This document shows, one piece after another, positions 51,262 through 58,434 of a DNA stretch of 58,434 nt. The notes under the pieces were generated by a model that worked only from the letters and a program-made list of their open reading frames with translations, did not search any database and was not told the origin of the DNA. The translations under genes were made by a program, and so were the position numbers. Each line of letters begins with the position of its first letter. Positions within the stretch are counted from its first letter, which is position 1. The DNA is from Flavobacteriaceae bacterium (GTDB lineage: Bacteria; Bacteroidota; Bacteroidia; Flavobacteriales; Flavobacteriaceae). Where the stretch lies: the NCBI GenBank assembly GCA_021647985.1, contig JAKITQ010000016.1, positions 1-58,434 on the forward strand. Direction: 5' to 3'.

Positions 51262-51771
51262 TTATTGAATACCTAATTTCGTTTTAACAGATGGCAATAG
51301 ATCTTCACCTTTTTCAAAAACGATCAATCCTTTTCCTGGAGATGAGTCAAAAACATATTGAATACCTTTTTCGGCAGCAACATCTTTGACAGCTTTTTGT
51401 GCTTTTTCAACAATCGGTTTTAATAAATCAAAACGCTTTTTTTGAATTTCTTGTTCAGCAGTTTGTCCGTATTTTTGGATTTTTTGTTGTAAGGTTTGAA
51501 CCTCTAATCTTCTCTCTTCATTTTTAACATCAGTTTGAGTAGGTGCTTCAGTATCATACTTTTTTAATTTAGCCTGTAAAGCTGTTGCCTGGCCATTATA
51601 CTCATCAGCATAAGTTTGTTGCACTTTTTTTAACTCGGTTTCCATAGCTTTTGTTTCTGGCATTGCCATTAACAATTGCTCGCTATCAATGTGTGCTACT
51701 TTTTGCGCTTGTACATTATTAAATGCAGTAAAAAGTACAAATGCCACGAATAAATTTCTAAATAATTTCAT
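51262..51771 (-). CDS. OmpH/Skp-family periplasmic chaperone
   Basis: A 169-residue protein with a signal peptide (LFRNLFVAFVLFTAFNNVQAQ), followed by KVAHIDSEQLLMAMPETKAMETELKKVQQ and a long charged helical region (about 45-120), ending in a small beta part (GIQYVFDSSPGKGLIVFEKGEDL). This is the Skp fold, whose arms hold unfolded outer-membrane proteins. It is the second of two ompH genes downstream of bamA on the same strand, the usual place in this phylum. Confidence 0.92.
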   Translation of the reverse strand: MKLFRNLFVAFVLFTAFNNVQAQKVAHIDSEQLLMAMPETKAMETELKKVQQTYADEYNGQATALQAKLKKYDTEAPTQTDVKNEERRLEVQTLQQKIQKYGQTAEQEIQKKRFDLLKPIVEKAQKAVKDVAAEKGIQYVFDSSPGKGLIVFEKGEDLLPSVKTKLGIQ

Positions 51772-51818
51772 TTTTCTAATAATTTGTTAATAATAATTCT
51801 TGTTGTTCTACTTCGTTT

Positions 51819-52712
51819 TTAATCTTTATTTTCTATTTCTTTTTCACGCTGTTTTTTGCGGTCTTCAATTTCTTTTAATTTGGTAGCGCGTTTTTCATCG
51901 GCAACTTTTTTTAGTGAATCTCTTTTTCTAACTCTTCCTTCTTGCTGCGCTTTTATTTTAGCTTTTAAAGCTTCTCTTTTAGCATTTCGCTCGTCTATTT
52001 TTTTTTGTGCATCTGTTTTTTCTTCATTTTCAGTTACATTGATGTCACTAGTCTCTTTGTTTATTTGTGGTGTAACCTTACTTATTTCCTCTACATTAGT
52101 ACCTTCTTGCTTTGCAGTGGCAGCTGTTGTACTAACAACTCCTGCTTTTTTTATGCGCGCATTTTTATTGTCCTCTACAGCTTTTCTTTTTCTGCCTTTT
52201 ACAATACTATTTAAAACCTGCTCACTAATATCAAATTTACTATTGCTATATAATATAATTAAGTCACTAGATTTATCTAGAACAAAATCGTAACGTTTTC
52301 TTTTTGCGATTTCCTGAATGGCATTGTACACTTGATCTTGTACAGGTGTTGCCAATTGTTTGCGCAACTGAAATAAATCTCCAGTAGGACCAAAATACGC
52401 AATTTGTAATCTTTTCAATTCCTGATTTTTGATATATATATCTTCCTCTCTTTCTGTAATTAATTCTTTAGTTAGTAAAGATTTTTCATTACTAAGGTCG
52501 GTTCTTTGCATTTCAACATCATTAGTAAGTACGTCCAATTTTTGTTGCCATTTTTTAACTTTATCATTGAGTCTGGCTTGCGCTTCTACATATTCAGGAA
52601 CATTTTCTAAAATATAGTTCATATCAATATAAGCAACCCTTTGTCCTTTTTGTGCAAAAGTAACAAAATTTATAAATATCATTAAAACTATTAAAACTCT
52701 TTTTACTGTCAT
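51819..52712 (-). CDS. OmpH/Skp-family protein with a charged C-terminal extension
   Basis: A 297-residue protein with a signal peptide (VLIVLMIFINFVTFAQ) and an OmpH domain (about 20-170: RVAYIDMNYILENVPEYVEAQARLNDKVKKWQQKLD ... ILYSNSKFDISEQVLNSI). From about 175 to 297 follows an extension extremely rich in Lys, Glu and Arg (NARIKKAG, then a run of KKIDERNAKREALKAKIKAQ type), predicted to be a long helix or disordered. Standard Skp ends near 165 residues. The gene lies between bamA and the second ompH. Confidence 0.9.
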   Translation of the reverse strand: MTVKRVLIVLMIFINFVTFAQKGQRVAYIDMNYILENVPEYVEAQARLNDKVKKWQQKLDVLTNDVEMQRTDLSNEKSLLTKELITEREEDIYIKNQELKRLQIAYFGPTGDLFQLRKQLATPVQDQVYNAIQEIAKRKRYDFVLDKSSDLIILYSNSKFDISEQVLNSIVKGRKRKAVEDNKNARIKKAGVVSTTAATAKQEGTNVEEISKVTPQINKETSDINVTENEEKTDAQKKIDERNAKREALKAKIKAQQEGRVRKRDSLKKVADEKRATKLKEIEDRKKQREKEIENKD

Positions 52713-52757
52713 CTTATGAGTTCTTTGAAAAAATCATGCCAAATTTTATTATTTGGA

Positions 52758-52765
52758 CAAATATA
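52758..52765 (-). promoter_or_regulatory. Promoter -7 box for the ompH pair
   Basis: Minus-strand TATATTTG lies between the bamA stop and the first ompH start, giving the chaperone genes their own start beside readthrough from bamA. Confidence 0.5.
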
Positions 52766-52775
52766 ATCAATTAGC

Positions 52776-55373
52776 TTAGAATTGTTGCCCTATAATAAAA
52801 TGTGTTTGCCATCCTGAAATTTCACCAGGAATACCTGGTATTTCATCAAAACCATAACCAAAATCAATACCTAATAAACCAAATGCTGGCATAAATACCC
52901 TTAACCCTCCACCCGCAGATCTTTTTAAAATAAACGGGTTGTAATCTTGAAAACCATCCCATGAATTACCTCCTTCAATAAAGGTTAAAGCATAGATTGA
53001 TGCTGATGGTTTAAGTGTTATTGGGTAACGCAATTCTAAGGTTACCTTATTGTATATAGTACCACCAGTAACTGATGATAGACTTGTATTTGGATAACCT
53101 CTTAATGCTATTGTTGTTCTTCCGTCAAACTGACCTTGTTGCATTCCATCACCACCAACATAAAAACGCTCAAAAGGTGGTTCGCCAATATCACGATTAT
53201 AAGCACCTAAATATCCCAATTCAGCATTCGACATTAAAACCAATTTCTTACCAATTGGGCTGTACCATTTTCCTGTGAATATGGCTTTGTAGTATTCTAA
53301 CCATTTGTATAACTCTTCATCTTGTAAATCTGTATAATCTTTATCATTGAGAAGTGAATAAGGAGGTGTAAATTTGAAGGCTAGATTGAACTGAGATCCT
53401 GATGTAGGAAAAATAGGATTAGGTCCTGCATTATTTCTTCCAAAATTAACCGCAAAATTAAAATTGTTAGAGATACCGTTATCAAAAGCGAAAGATGCAA
53501 TACGATAGTTCTTCAGTTTAAACCTTTGATAATTTACCGAAGTTGATAAGGTAAAATAATCATCTGGCCATTTTAAACGTTGACTTAATCCAACCGATGC
53601 ACCAATAATATCTAATAATTGATCTTTATCTACATCTCTTCTAACTGGGTCGAAACCAAATTGGCTTGAATTGTAAACAGAAAAATTAAAGCCTTTTGGT
53701 TTTTTTCCCCCCATCCATGGTTCAGTAAACGAAACACTATAAGTTCTGAAAAACCTACTTACTTGTAATCGTAAAGAAACGCTTTGTCCGTCTCCTCTTG
53801 GTACGGGTTTGTATTCACTTAAGTTGAATAGGTTTCTAACTGAAAAATTATTGAATGATAAACCTAAGGTTCCCACAAAGGCGCCACCGCCATATCCTCC
53901 TTGTAATTCAATTTGACTCGAACCTTGTTCAGATAAACTATATTCTATATCGGCCGTTTTATCTGTCATATTTGGTATTACATCAGGTACAATATTTTCG
54001 GCATCAATGTAGCCTAATTGTCCTAATTCTCGAATGGTACGAATAATAGCTTTTTTACTAAATAGATCTCCTGGTCTGGTATGAACTTCACGATAAAGTA
54101 CATAATCATTTGTTACATCATTTCCTCTAATGGTAACTTTTCTAATATGTGCTGGTTCATCTTCAATAATTCTAATTTCAAGGTCAATGGTGTTGTTTTC
54201 AGCACTTGTTTCAACGGCATTGACACGTGAGAATAAGTAACCATTATCTAAATAAGTGTTAGTAATATCCTGCGAGTCTGGTGAGCCATCACCATAAACC
54301 CTTTCATTTAGAGCCTTACCGTTATATGTTACATTTTCATCAATTCTTAAAATACTTTGTAATTGTTGATCTGTAAAAACTGTATTTCCTAAAAAAGTGA
54401 TTTTGCCAAATTTATAACGAGCACCTTCATTTACGGTAATGTCAAGATTGATGGTGTTATCTTCATTCCAGGATATAGAATCTTTAACAACCAACGCATC
54501 TCGATATCCCTTTTCTTGATATTTAGTAACTAGTTTAGTTAGGTCTTCGTCATATAGATCTTCTACGTATTTTGATGGAGAAAATATTCTTGTAATACCT
54601 TTTTCTTTGGTTTTTTTAAGAAGTTTTTTTAATTTTTTATCGCTTAAAGCTTTGTTGTTGTGAAAAGTAATTTTACTTATTTTTATTTTTTCACCTTTGT
54701 CAATTAAAATTAAAGCATCTTGTGTATTGGGTTTTGCAGTGTCTATTTTTGTGGTAATCGTTACTTTAGTCTTTAAAAAACCTTTTTCTCGGTATTTATT
54801 TTTAATGAAATTTTTTGTAGTTGTACTAAGATTTTCGGTAAGCATTGATCCTTTTTGAAATTCTATTTCTTTTTGAAGATCTTCTAATTTTGATTTTTTA
54901 ATCCCTTTGATAGTAACGGTACCAACTTTATCTAATTCGGTAACGCTAATCTCTAAATAAATAGCATCTTCATCTATTTTGGTAACAAAAATTTCAACAT
55001 TGCTAAAAAGTTTTGAAGTCCATAATTTTTTAATGGAGGAAGAAAGTTTGTCCCCTGGTATTTTTAATATTTGACCATTGTTTAAACCAGAAAAAATTAA
55101 AATAGATTGTTCAGAAATAGTTTGGTTACCTATTACTGTAATACCTCCCAAGGTATATTTTTTATTTTTTTGTAAATTAATAGGTCCTCTATCAACTTTT
55201 TTAATAGTGTCGGTAATTTGACTATTAGGTACAATAGTATCTTTTACGATTTCGTTTTCTGGAGTATTTTCTTGCGCATTCGCAGTAAATATTGTTAAGA
55301 TAAAAAATAGGGGTAATAAATTTGATCCTATCTTATTTATTATTATTTTCAATTTGTTCACTTGTTTTTCCAA
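52776..55373 (-). CDS. bamA: BamA outer-membrane assembly protein
   Basis: The central protein for inserting beta-barrels into the outer membrane. A 865-residue product: signal segment SNLLPLFFILTIFTANAQE, five POTRA-type units between about 70 and 475 (YTLGGITVIGNQTISEQSIL ... VGTVTIKGI ... KISKITFHNNKALSDKKL ... YKFGKITFLGNTVFTD ... IRKVTIRGNDVTNDYVLYRE), and a C-terminal barrel ending in GQQF. The start is not certain: TTG at 55373, GTG at 55361 and TTG at 55352 are in frame and all overlap the uppS end. Genes uppS before and ompH after are the normal order. Confidence 0.94.
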   Translation of the reverse strand: MEKQVNKLKIIINKIGSNLLPLFFILTIFTANAQENTPENEIVKDTIVPNSQITDTIKKVDRGPINLQKNKKYTLGGITVIGNQTISEQSILIFSGLNNGQILKIPGDKLSSSIKKLWTSKLFSNVEIFVTKIDEDAIYLEISVTELDKVGTVTIKGIKKSKLEDLQKEIEFQKGSMLTENLSTTTKNFIKNKYREKGFLKTKVTITTKIDTAKPNTQDALILIDKGEKIKISKITFHNNKALSDKKLKKLLKKTKEKGITRIFSPSKYVEDLYDEDLTKLVTKYQEKGYRDALVVKDSISWNEDNTINLDITVNEGARYKFGKITFLGNTVFTDQQLQSILRIDENVTYNGKALNERVYGDGSPDSQDITNTYLDNGYLFSRVNAVETSAENNTIDLEIRIIEDEPAHIRKVTIRGNDVTNDYVLYREVHTRPGDLFSKKAIIRTIRELGQLGYIDAENIVPDVIPNMTDKTADIEYSLSEQGSSQIELQGGYGGGAFVGTLGLSFNNFSVRNLFNLSEYKPVPRGDGQSVSLRLQVSRFFRTYSVSFTEPWMGGKKPKGFNFSVYNSSQFGFDPVRRDVDKDQLLDIIGASVGLSQRLKWPDDYFTLSTSVNYQRFKLKNYRIASFAFDNGISNNFNFAVNFGRNNAGPNPIFPTSGSQFNLAFKFTPPYSLLNDKDYTDLQDEELYKWLEYYKAIFTGKWYSPIGKKLVLMSNAELGYLGAYNRDIGEPPFERFYVGGDGMQQGQFDGRTTIALRGYPNTSLSSVTGGTIYNKVTLELRYPITLKPSASIYALTFIEGGNSWDGFQDYNPFILKRSAGGGLRVFMPAFGLLGIDFGYGFDEIPGIPGEISGWQTHFIIGQQF

Positions 55374-56085
55374 ATCGTCGTTCTCTACTTTGATAATTTA
55401 ATATTGCTTCGTAAAATTCTTCCTTATTAAAATCGGGCCAAAATACATCTGTAAAATACAATTCTGCATAAGCAATTTGCCATAATAAAAAATTGCTGAT
55501 ACGTTTTTCACCGCTCGTACGAATTAAAAAATCAACATCCGGCAAATTAAATGTATATAAATGACTATTTATAGTATTTTCATCTATTTCTTCAATTTTG
55601 AATTCATTATTAACAATTTTTTTAGAAATAGACCTTACGGCACTAACAATTTCTTCTCTTGCACCGTAATTAAGTGCTAAGTTTAATGTAATTTTAGTAT
55701 TGTTCTTTGTACTTTCTATAGATTCGCTTAACTCTTTTTGAGCTTTTTTTGGTAACATATTGATGTTCCCGATAGTTTGTAACTTTACATTATTTTTTTG
55801 AAAAGTAGGTAATTCTTTTTTTAATGAACTAACCAATAGATTCATCAAGGTGTCTATTTCATATTTTGGTCTGTTCCAATTTTCAGTAGAAAAAGCAAAA
55901 AGTGTTAAGGTTTTTATACCTAATTCAGTGGCAGCTTCAAGAGCTTGTCTCACCGCTTCAACTCCTTTTCTATGGCCTAAAACTCTTTTGAAACCTTGTT
56001 TTTTTGCCCATCGACCATTACCATCCATAATAATGGCAACATGTTTTGGTAAATAATTACTATTTATTTTTGATTTCAAACTCAT
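55333..56085 (-). CDS. uppS: Isoprenyl transferase (undecaprenyl diphosphate synthase)
   Basis: Makes the C55 lipid carrier of cell wall synthesis. The 250-residue cis-prenyltransferase has HVAIIMDGNGRWAKKQGFKRVLGHRKG (catalytic Asp near 21) and the C-terminal DFLIRTSGEKRISNFLLWQIAYAELYFTDVFWPDF. Length is standard. The 3' end overlaps bamA, so the two genes are coupled. It is part of the nadK-DUF6089-uppS-bamA-ompH run. Confidence 0.96.
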   Translation of the reverse strand: MSLKSKINSNYLPKHVAIIMDGNGRWAKKQGFKRVLGHRKGVEAVRQALEAATELGIKTLTLFAFSTENWNRPKYEIDTLMNLLVSSLKKELPTFQKNNVKLQTIGNINMLPKKAQKELSESIESTKNNTKITLNLALNYGAREEIVSAVRSISKKIVNNEFKIEEIDENTINSHLYTFNLPDVDFLIRTSGEKRISNFLLWQIAYAELYFTDVFWPDFNKEEFYEAILNYQSRERRFGKTSEQIENNNK

Positions 56086-56097
56086 CCGCTATCTTCA

Positions 56098-56799
56098 TTA
56101 AAATTTTCCAGTGTAACAACCTCCGCGTCCAAAGGCATAAACTAAAGTAATTCCAGTAAATACGTACCAATCATTATTGTTAGGATTGATTTGAATATTT
56201 TCACCTGGAGGTGGGTTTCCATCCTCATCTAATTCCTGAAAAGGATATCCATCTATGTCGTCTCTAAAAGTATATCTAAAAGATGTTTCAAACGCAATTC
56301 CTACATTGGGTGCTAACTTCATTTTATACCCAAGTCCAAATGGAATGGAATAAGAGAAAATACTACCGTTACCACCATCTTTGTTATTGATATCCATTTT
56401 AGCAACAGAAGCTCCAATAATGATATATGGTGTTTGGGTATAGCCAATTTTTGATAAACTGTATTTGAAAAAATGATATTCAATACCAGCTGCAAGTTCA
56501 TGTAAAGTATTTGTAAAACTTAAACTTGGATCGCGATATTTTCTAAAAGAATTTTTTGATTGACTGTCGTCACCAGTTAATTTAGAATAGGTGTAAGTAG
56601 CTCTAATTGAATAATGTGGATGCATATTCCATTTGTAAATTCCACCAACAGCATAACTGTTTGGATATATATAACTTGTTCTACCAATATCCCCGATATA
56701 ATTGCTGCCACCTAAAAAAACTCCGGTCTCATTTATTTGGGCAAAAGCATAAGTAGAACTCAATAAAAATAAATATGTTATTAATTGTTTTGGCATCAT
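56098..56799 (-). CDS. DUF6089-type outer-membrane beta-barrel protein
   Basis: A 233-residue protein with a signal peptide (QLITYLFLLSSTYAFAQ) and barrel-like strands throughout (NETGVFLGGSNYIGDIGRTSYI, YSIRATYTYSKLTGDDSQSKN, GLGYKMKLAPNVGIAFETSFRYTFRDDIDGY, WYVFTGITLVYAFGRG). This is the DUF6089 pattern of small outer-membrane proteins that sit between nadK and uppS in Bacteroidota. Function unknown; a role in barrel assembly or envelope maintenance is suggested only by the neighbours. Confidence 0.85.
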   Translation of the reverse strand: MMPKQLITYLFLLSSTYAFAQINETGVFLGGSNYIGDIGRTSYIYPNSYAVGGIYKWNMHPHYSIRATYTYSKLTGDDSQSKNSFRKYRDPSLSFTNTLHELAAGIEYHFFKYSLSKIGYTQTPYIIIGASVAKMDINNKDGGNGSIFSYSIPFGLGYKMKLAPNVGIAFETSFRYTFRDDIDGYPFQELDEDGNPPPGENIQINPNNNDWYVFTGITLVYAFGRGGCYTGKF

Positions 56800-56812
56800 A
56801 AAAAATGGTTCG

Positions 56813-56820
56813 CAAATATA
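56813..56820 (-). promoter_or_regulatory. Promoter -7 box for the DUF6089-uppS-bamA operon
   Basis: Minus-strand TATATTTG, 14 bases before the DUF6089 gene, implying a very short leader. Confidence 0.45.
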
Positions 56821-57012
56821 AATAATAATAGTTTGTTTTACCTATATCATCTCTCTAAATACCTTTAACTGATTTTTATCAAAAATATTATGTAAAAGTT
56901 GTTTCATTAATGGATTGAAAAACCGTTTATTACAAGTTTTAAGTTACATTATGGGTACAGTTCTTTTGTTGCAGAAAGTTATTATTAACATCCTTTTTGT
57001 TAGGTAATTATG

Positions 57013-57894
57013 TTAATTTCTTTTGTCTTCTCCCCAAAATAATTTTTCTCGCAGCGTTTTTATAAAAGTCTGGTCAATTATTTGCACCGTTTTTATTGTG
57101 AAATCACATTTTTGAATATAAATTTTTGAAGTATTGCTAATGGTTGTTATTCTCGAATCTAATGTAAGTAAGACTTCTTTGCCCCGACTTTCAATTTTTA
57201 ATTCAATATTTGTCTTATCAGGTATCACCAAAGGTCTAACACTTAAACTGTGTGGTGCGATGGGTGTTAAAACAATATTTTTTGATTGGGGAGATATGAT
57301 GGGGCCATTACAACTTAATGAATACCCTGTAGATCCAGTAGGGGTTGCAATAATTAAACCATCGCTCCAATAAGTGGTTAAATATTCATCATCTAATAAA
57401 GTTTCAACAGTTATCATTGAAGCTGTATTTTTTCTACTTATCGCAACTTCATTTAAAGCGAAATTTAATTCTTCGATATCTTGATTATCTTCATTTGTTT
57501 TAACACAAAGTAAAGTTCGCTCAATTAAAGTATATTTTTTTTGAAGTACCCTTTGTACAGCTTGTTCGATGTTTTCTTTTTGCACCGTTGCTAAAAACCC
57601 TAATCTACCTGTATTAATTCCAATAATTGGGATATTCAAATCACGTATAAAAGTTACCGATCGTAAAAAGGTTCCATCTCCGCCAACGCTAAAAAATAAT
57701 TCGATAGACTGGTCCAAATCGTGATAATTGGCAAAGGTTTTGTATTTTATTTTAGGATTGGTCTCTTTAAAAAAACTATATATTTTTTCTTCAATTATAA
57801 TTTCAACATGATTTTTAACCAATATGTCAATTAAAATTTTAACATATTTGATAGTTAATTCATTTTGTGATTGTCCGTAAACCCCAATTTTCAT
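57013..57894 (-). CDS. nadK: NAD kinase
   Basis: Phosphorylates NAD+ to NADP+. The 293-residue protein begins MKIGVYGQSQNE, carries the GGDGT motif (SVGGDGTFLRSV near residue 73) and the second conserved block TYWSDGLIIATPTGSTGYSLSCNGPII near residue 170. Length is standard. It follows a CBS-domain gene by 13 bases and precedes the DUF6089 gene after 213 bases in which no gene is seen. Confidence 0.95.
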   Translation of the reverse strand: MKIGVYGQSQNELTIKYVKILIDILVKNHVEIIIEEKIYSFFKETNPKIKYKTFANYHDLDQSIELFFSVGGDGTFLRSVTFIRDLNIPIIGINTGRLGFLATVQKENIEQAVQRVLQKKYTLIERTLLCVKTNEDNQDIEELNFALNEVAISRKNTASMITVETLLDDEYLTTYWSDGLIIATPTGSTGYSLSCNGPIISPQSKNIVLTPIAPHSLSVRPLVIPDKTNIELKIESRGKEVLLTLDSRITTISNTSKIYIQKCDFTIKTVQIIDQTFIKTLREKLFWGEDKRN

Positions 57895-57907
57895 ATAAAT
57901 AATGTGC

Positions 57908-58434
57908 TTAAATGTTTAGGTACTTTTGAAGATAATTTGATCGGTTATTTAATTCTTCCAAATATTTATCTTTTTCAAATTCATTTAATATTTGATAATT
58001 GTATCGTCTAAATGAATTTAGAGTATTGTTGATATCGTGTAAACTTAATTTCAATGTGATTTGTGCTACATCATTTTCAATTTTTGAAACAAATGCACCT
58101 AATAAAGTAGCGTTATTTGATTCTACTATTTGCGTTATTTGGCTAAAGGAATAATCGCTTACTTCCTTAGATATTACTAGTATAACTCCTTCTTCATGTA
58201 AAAACGGCGTACATTTAAAAATATTTAAAAAATCGTCTAATTCGTAGTAGCCAACATATTTTTTAGAACCGTTTAATACAGGTAATAAATTACAATTATA
58301 GGTTGCAAAATATTGTAAAACTTCAAACCAATTCATGTTATTGGTTGCATAAAATGGCTGGATTAAGGGTTTTATTTCATCCAAAAATTCATCCGAATAA
58401 TCGGTAAATTCAATATCTTGTTTGGCTATGTTGC
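57908..58434 (-). CDS. CBS-domain protein (partial at the window edge)
   Basis: The frame is open through the right edge, so the N-terminus lies outside. Of the visible 174 residues the first 70 or so (LIQPFYATNNMNWFEVLQYFATYNCNLLPVLNGSKKYVGYYELDDFLNIF) are one CBS domain of a pair, and the rest (EGVILVISKEVSDYSFSQITQIVESNNATLLGAFVSK) is an ACT-like domain. Such proteins likely bind a nucleotide and sense energy state. It is next to nadK, the common Bacteroidota arrangement. No start within the window is convincing (a TTG at 58384 is in mid-domain). Confidence 0.8.
   Translation of the reverse strand, partial: NIAKQDIEFTDYSDEFLDEIKPLIQPFYATNNMNWFEVLQYFATYNCNLLPVLNGSKKYVGYYELDDFLNIFKCTPFLHEEGVILVISKEVSDYSFSQITQIVESNNATLLGAFVSKIENDVAQITLKLSLHDINNTLNSFRRYNYQILNEFEKDKYLEELNNRSNYLQKYLNI

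Overview
The window is a stretch of chromosome from a member of the Bacteroidota, most likely a marine-type Flavobacteriaceae. The DNA is strongly AT-rich, and Shine-Dalgarno sites are essentially absent. Many genes are preceded by the Bacteroidota promoter -7 box TAnnTTTG. Family-typical markers are a type IX secretion C-terminal domain, a DUF6089/uppS/bamA/ompH cluster, a lone atpD-atpC pair, the arginine cluster with an N-succinylornithine-type transcarbamylase, and many SusC/TonB-style and lipoprotein envelope genes. No rRNA, tRNA, CRISPR array, prophage or intact insertion sequence was seen.

Layout. 1-4.6 kb: the end of an arginine/proline operon (proB 3' end, argF', argB, argE, argH). 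4.6-10.7 kb, minus strand: pabB, a SnoaL-like secreted protein, lpdA, an M3 oligopeptidase and purE. 10.8-13 kb, plus strand: a GH3-family adenylating enzyme and an alpha/beta hydrolase. 13.2-24.2 kb, minus strand: polyprenyl synthase, glnS, mgtE, rsmA, DUF4286, a TPR protein, serS, ribF and a lipoprotein, with a 44-codon small gene on the plus strand at 20.9 kb. 24.4-33.9 kb, plus strand: a T9SS-secreted M12B-like metalloprotease, a TonB-dependent receptor paired with an SGNH lipoprotein, and atpDC. 34.2-43 kb: FKBP lipoprotein and rseP (minus), SCO protein and feoA-feoB-FeoB-associated peptide (plus), then dtd, rsgA and a dipeptidyl peptidase III lipoprotein (minus). 43.2-51 kb: a mixed region with an SRPBCC/GyrI protein, a frameshifted ECF sigma factor with its membrane partner, tag, a saccharopine dehydrogenase-like protein, a GreA-like protein, an internally deleted IS200/IS605-type element abutting a PH-domain gene, a lipoprotein, a NifU-type protein and a gamma carbonic anhydrase. 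51.2-58.4 kb, minus strand: the outer-membrane biogenesis cluster ompH-ompH-bamA-uppS-DUF6089-nadK-CBS protein.

The genes are mostly core metabolism and envelope biogenesis. The unusual signal is between them. First, at least fifteen intergenic sites carry degenerate arrays whose unit is 7 nt and whose phase is kept for up to 13 units. They lie mostly at the 3' ends of genes, sometimes containing the stop codon, and they share sub-motifs between distant loci. Second, the leaders of two unrelated envelope genes (the TPR protein and the DPP III lipoprotein) carry the same roughly 90-110 bp repeat. That repeat keeps an open reading frame in both copies across a 27-nt (nine-codon) indel and ends directly before the downstream start codon. 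Third, the collapsed IS200-type element has apparently rewritten the C-terminus of the neighbouring PH-domain gene. All functional assignments are from reading motifs by eye; no database search was run.
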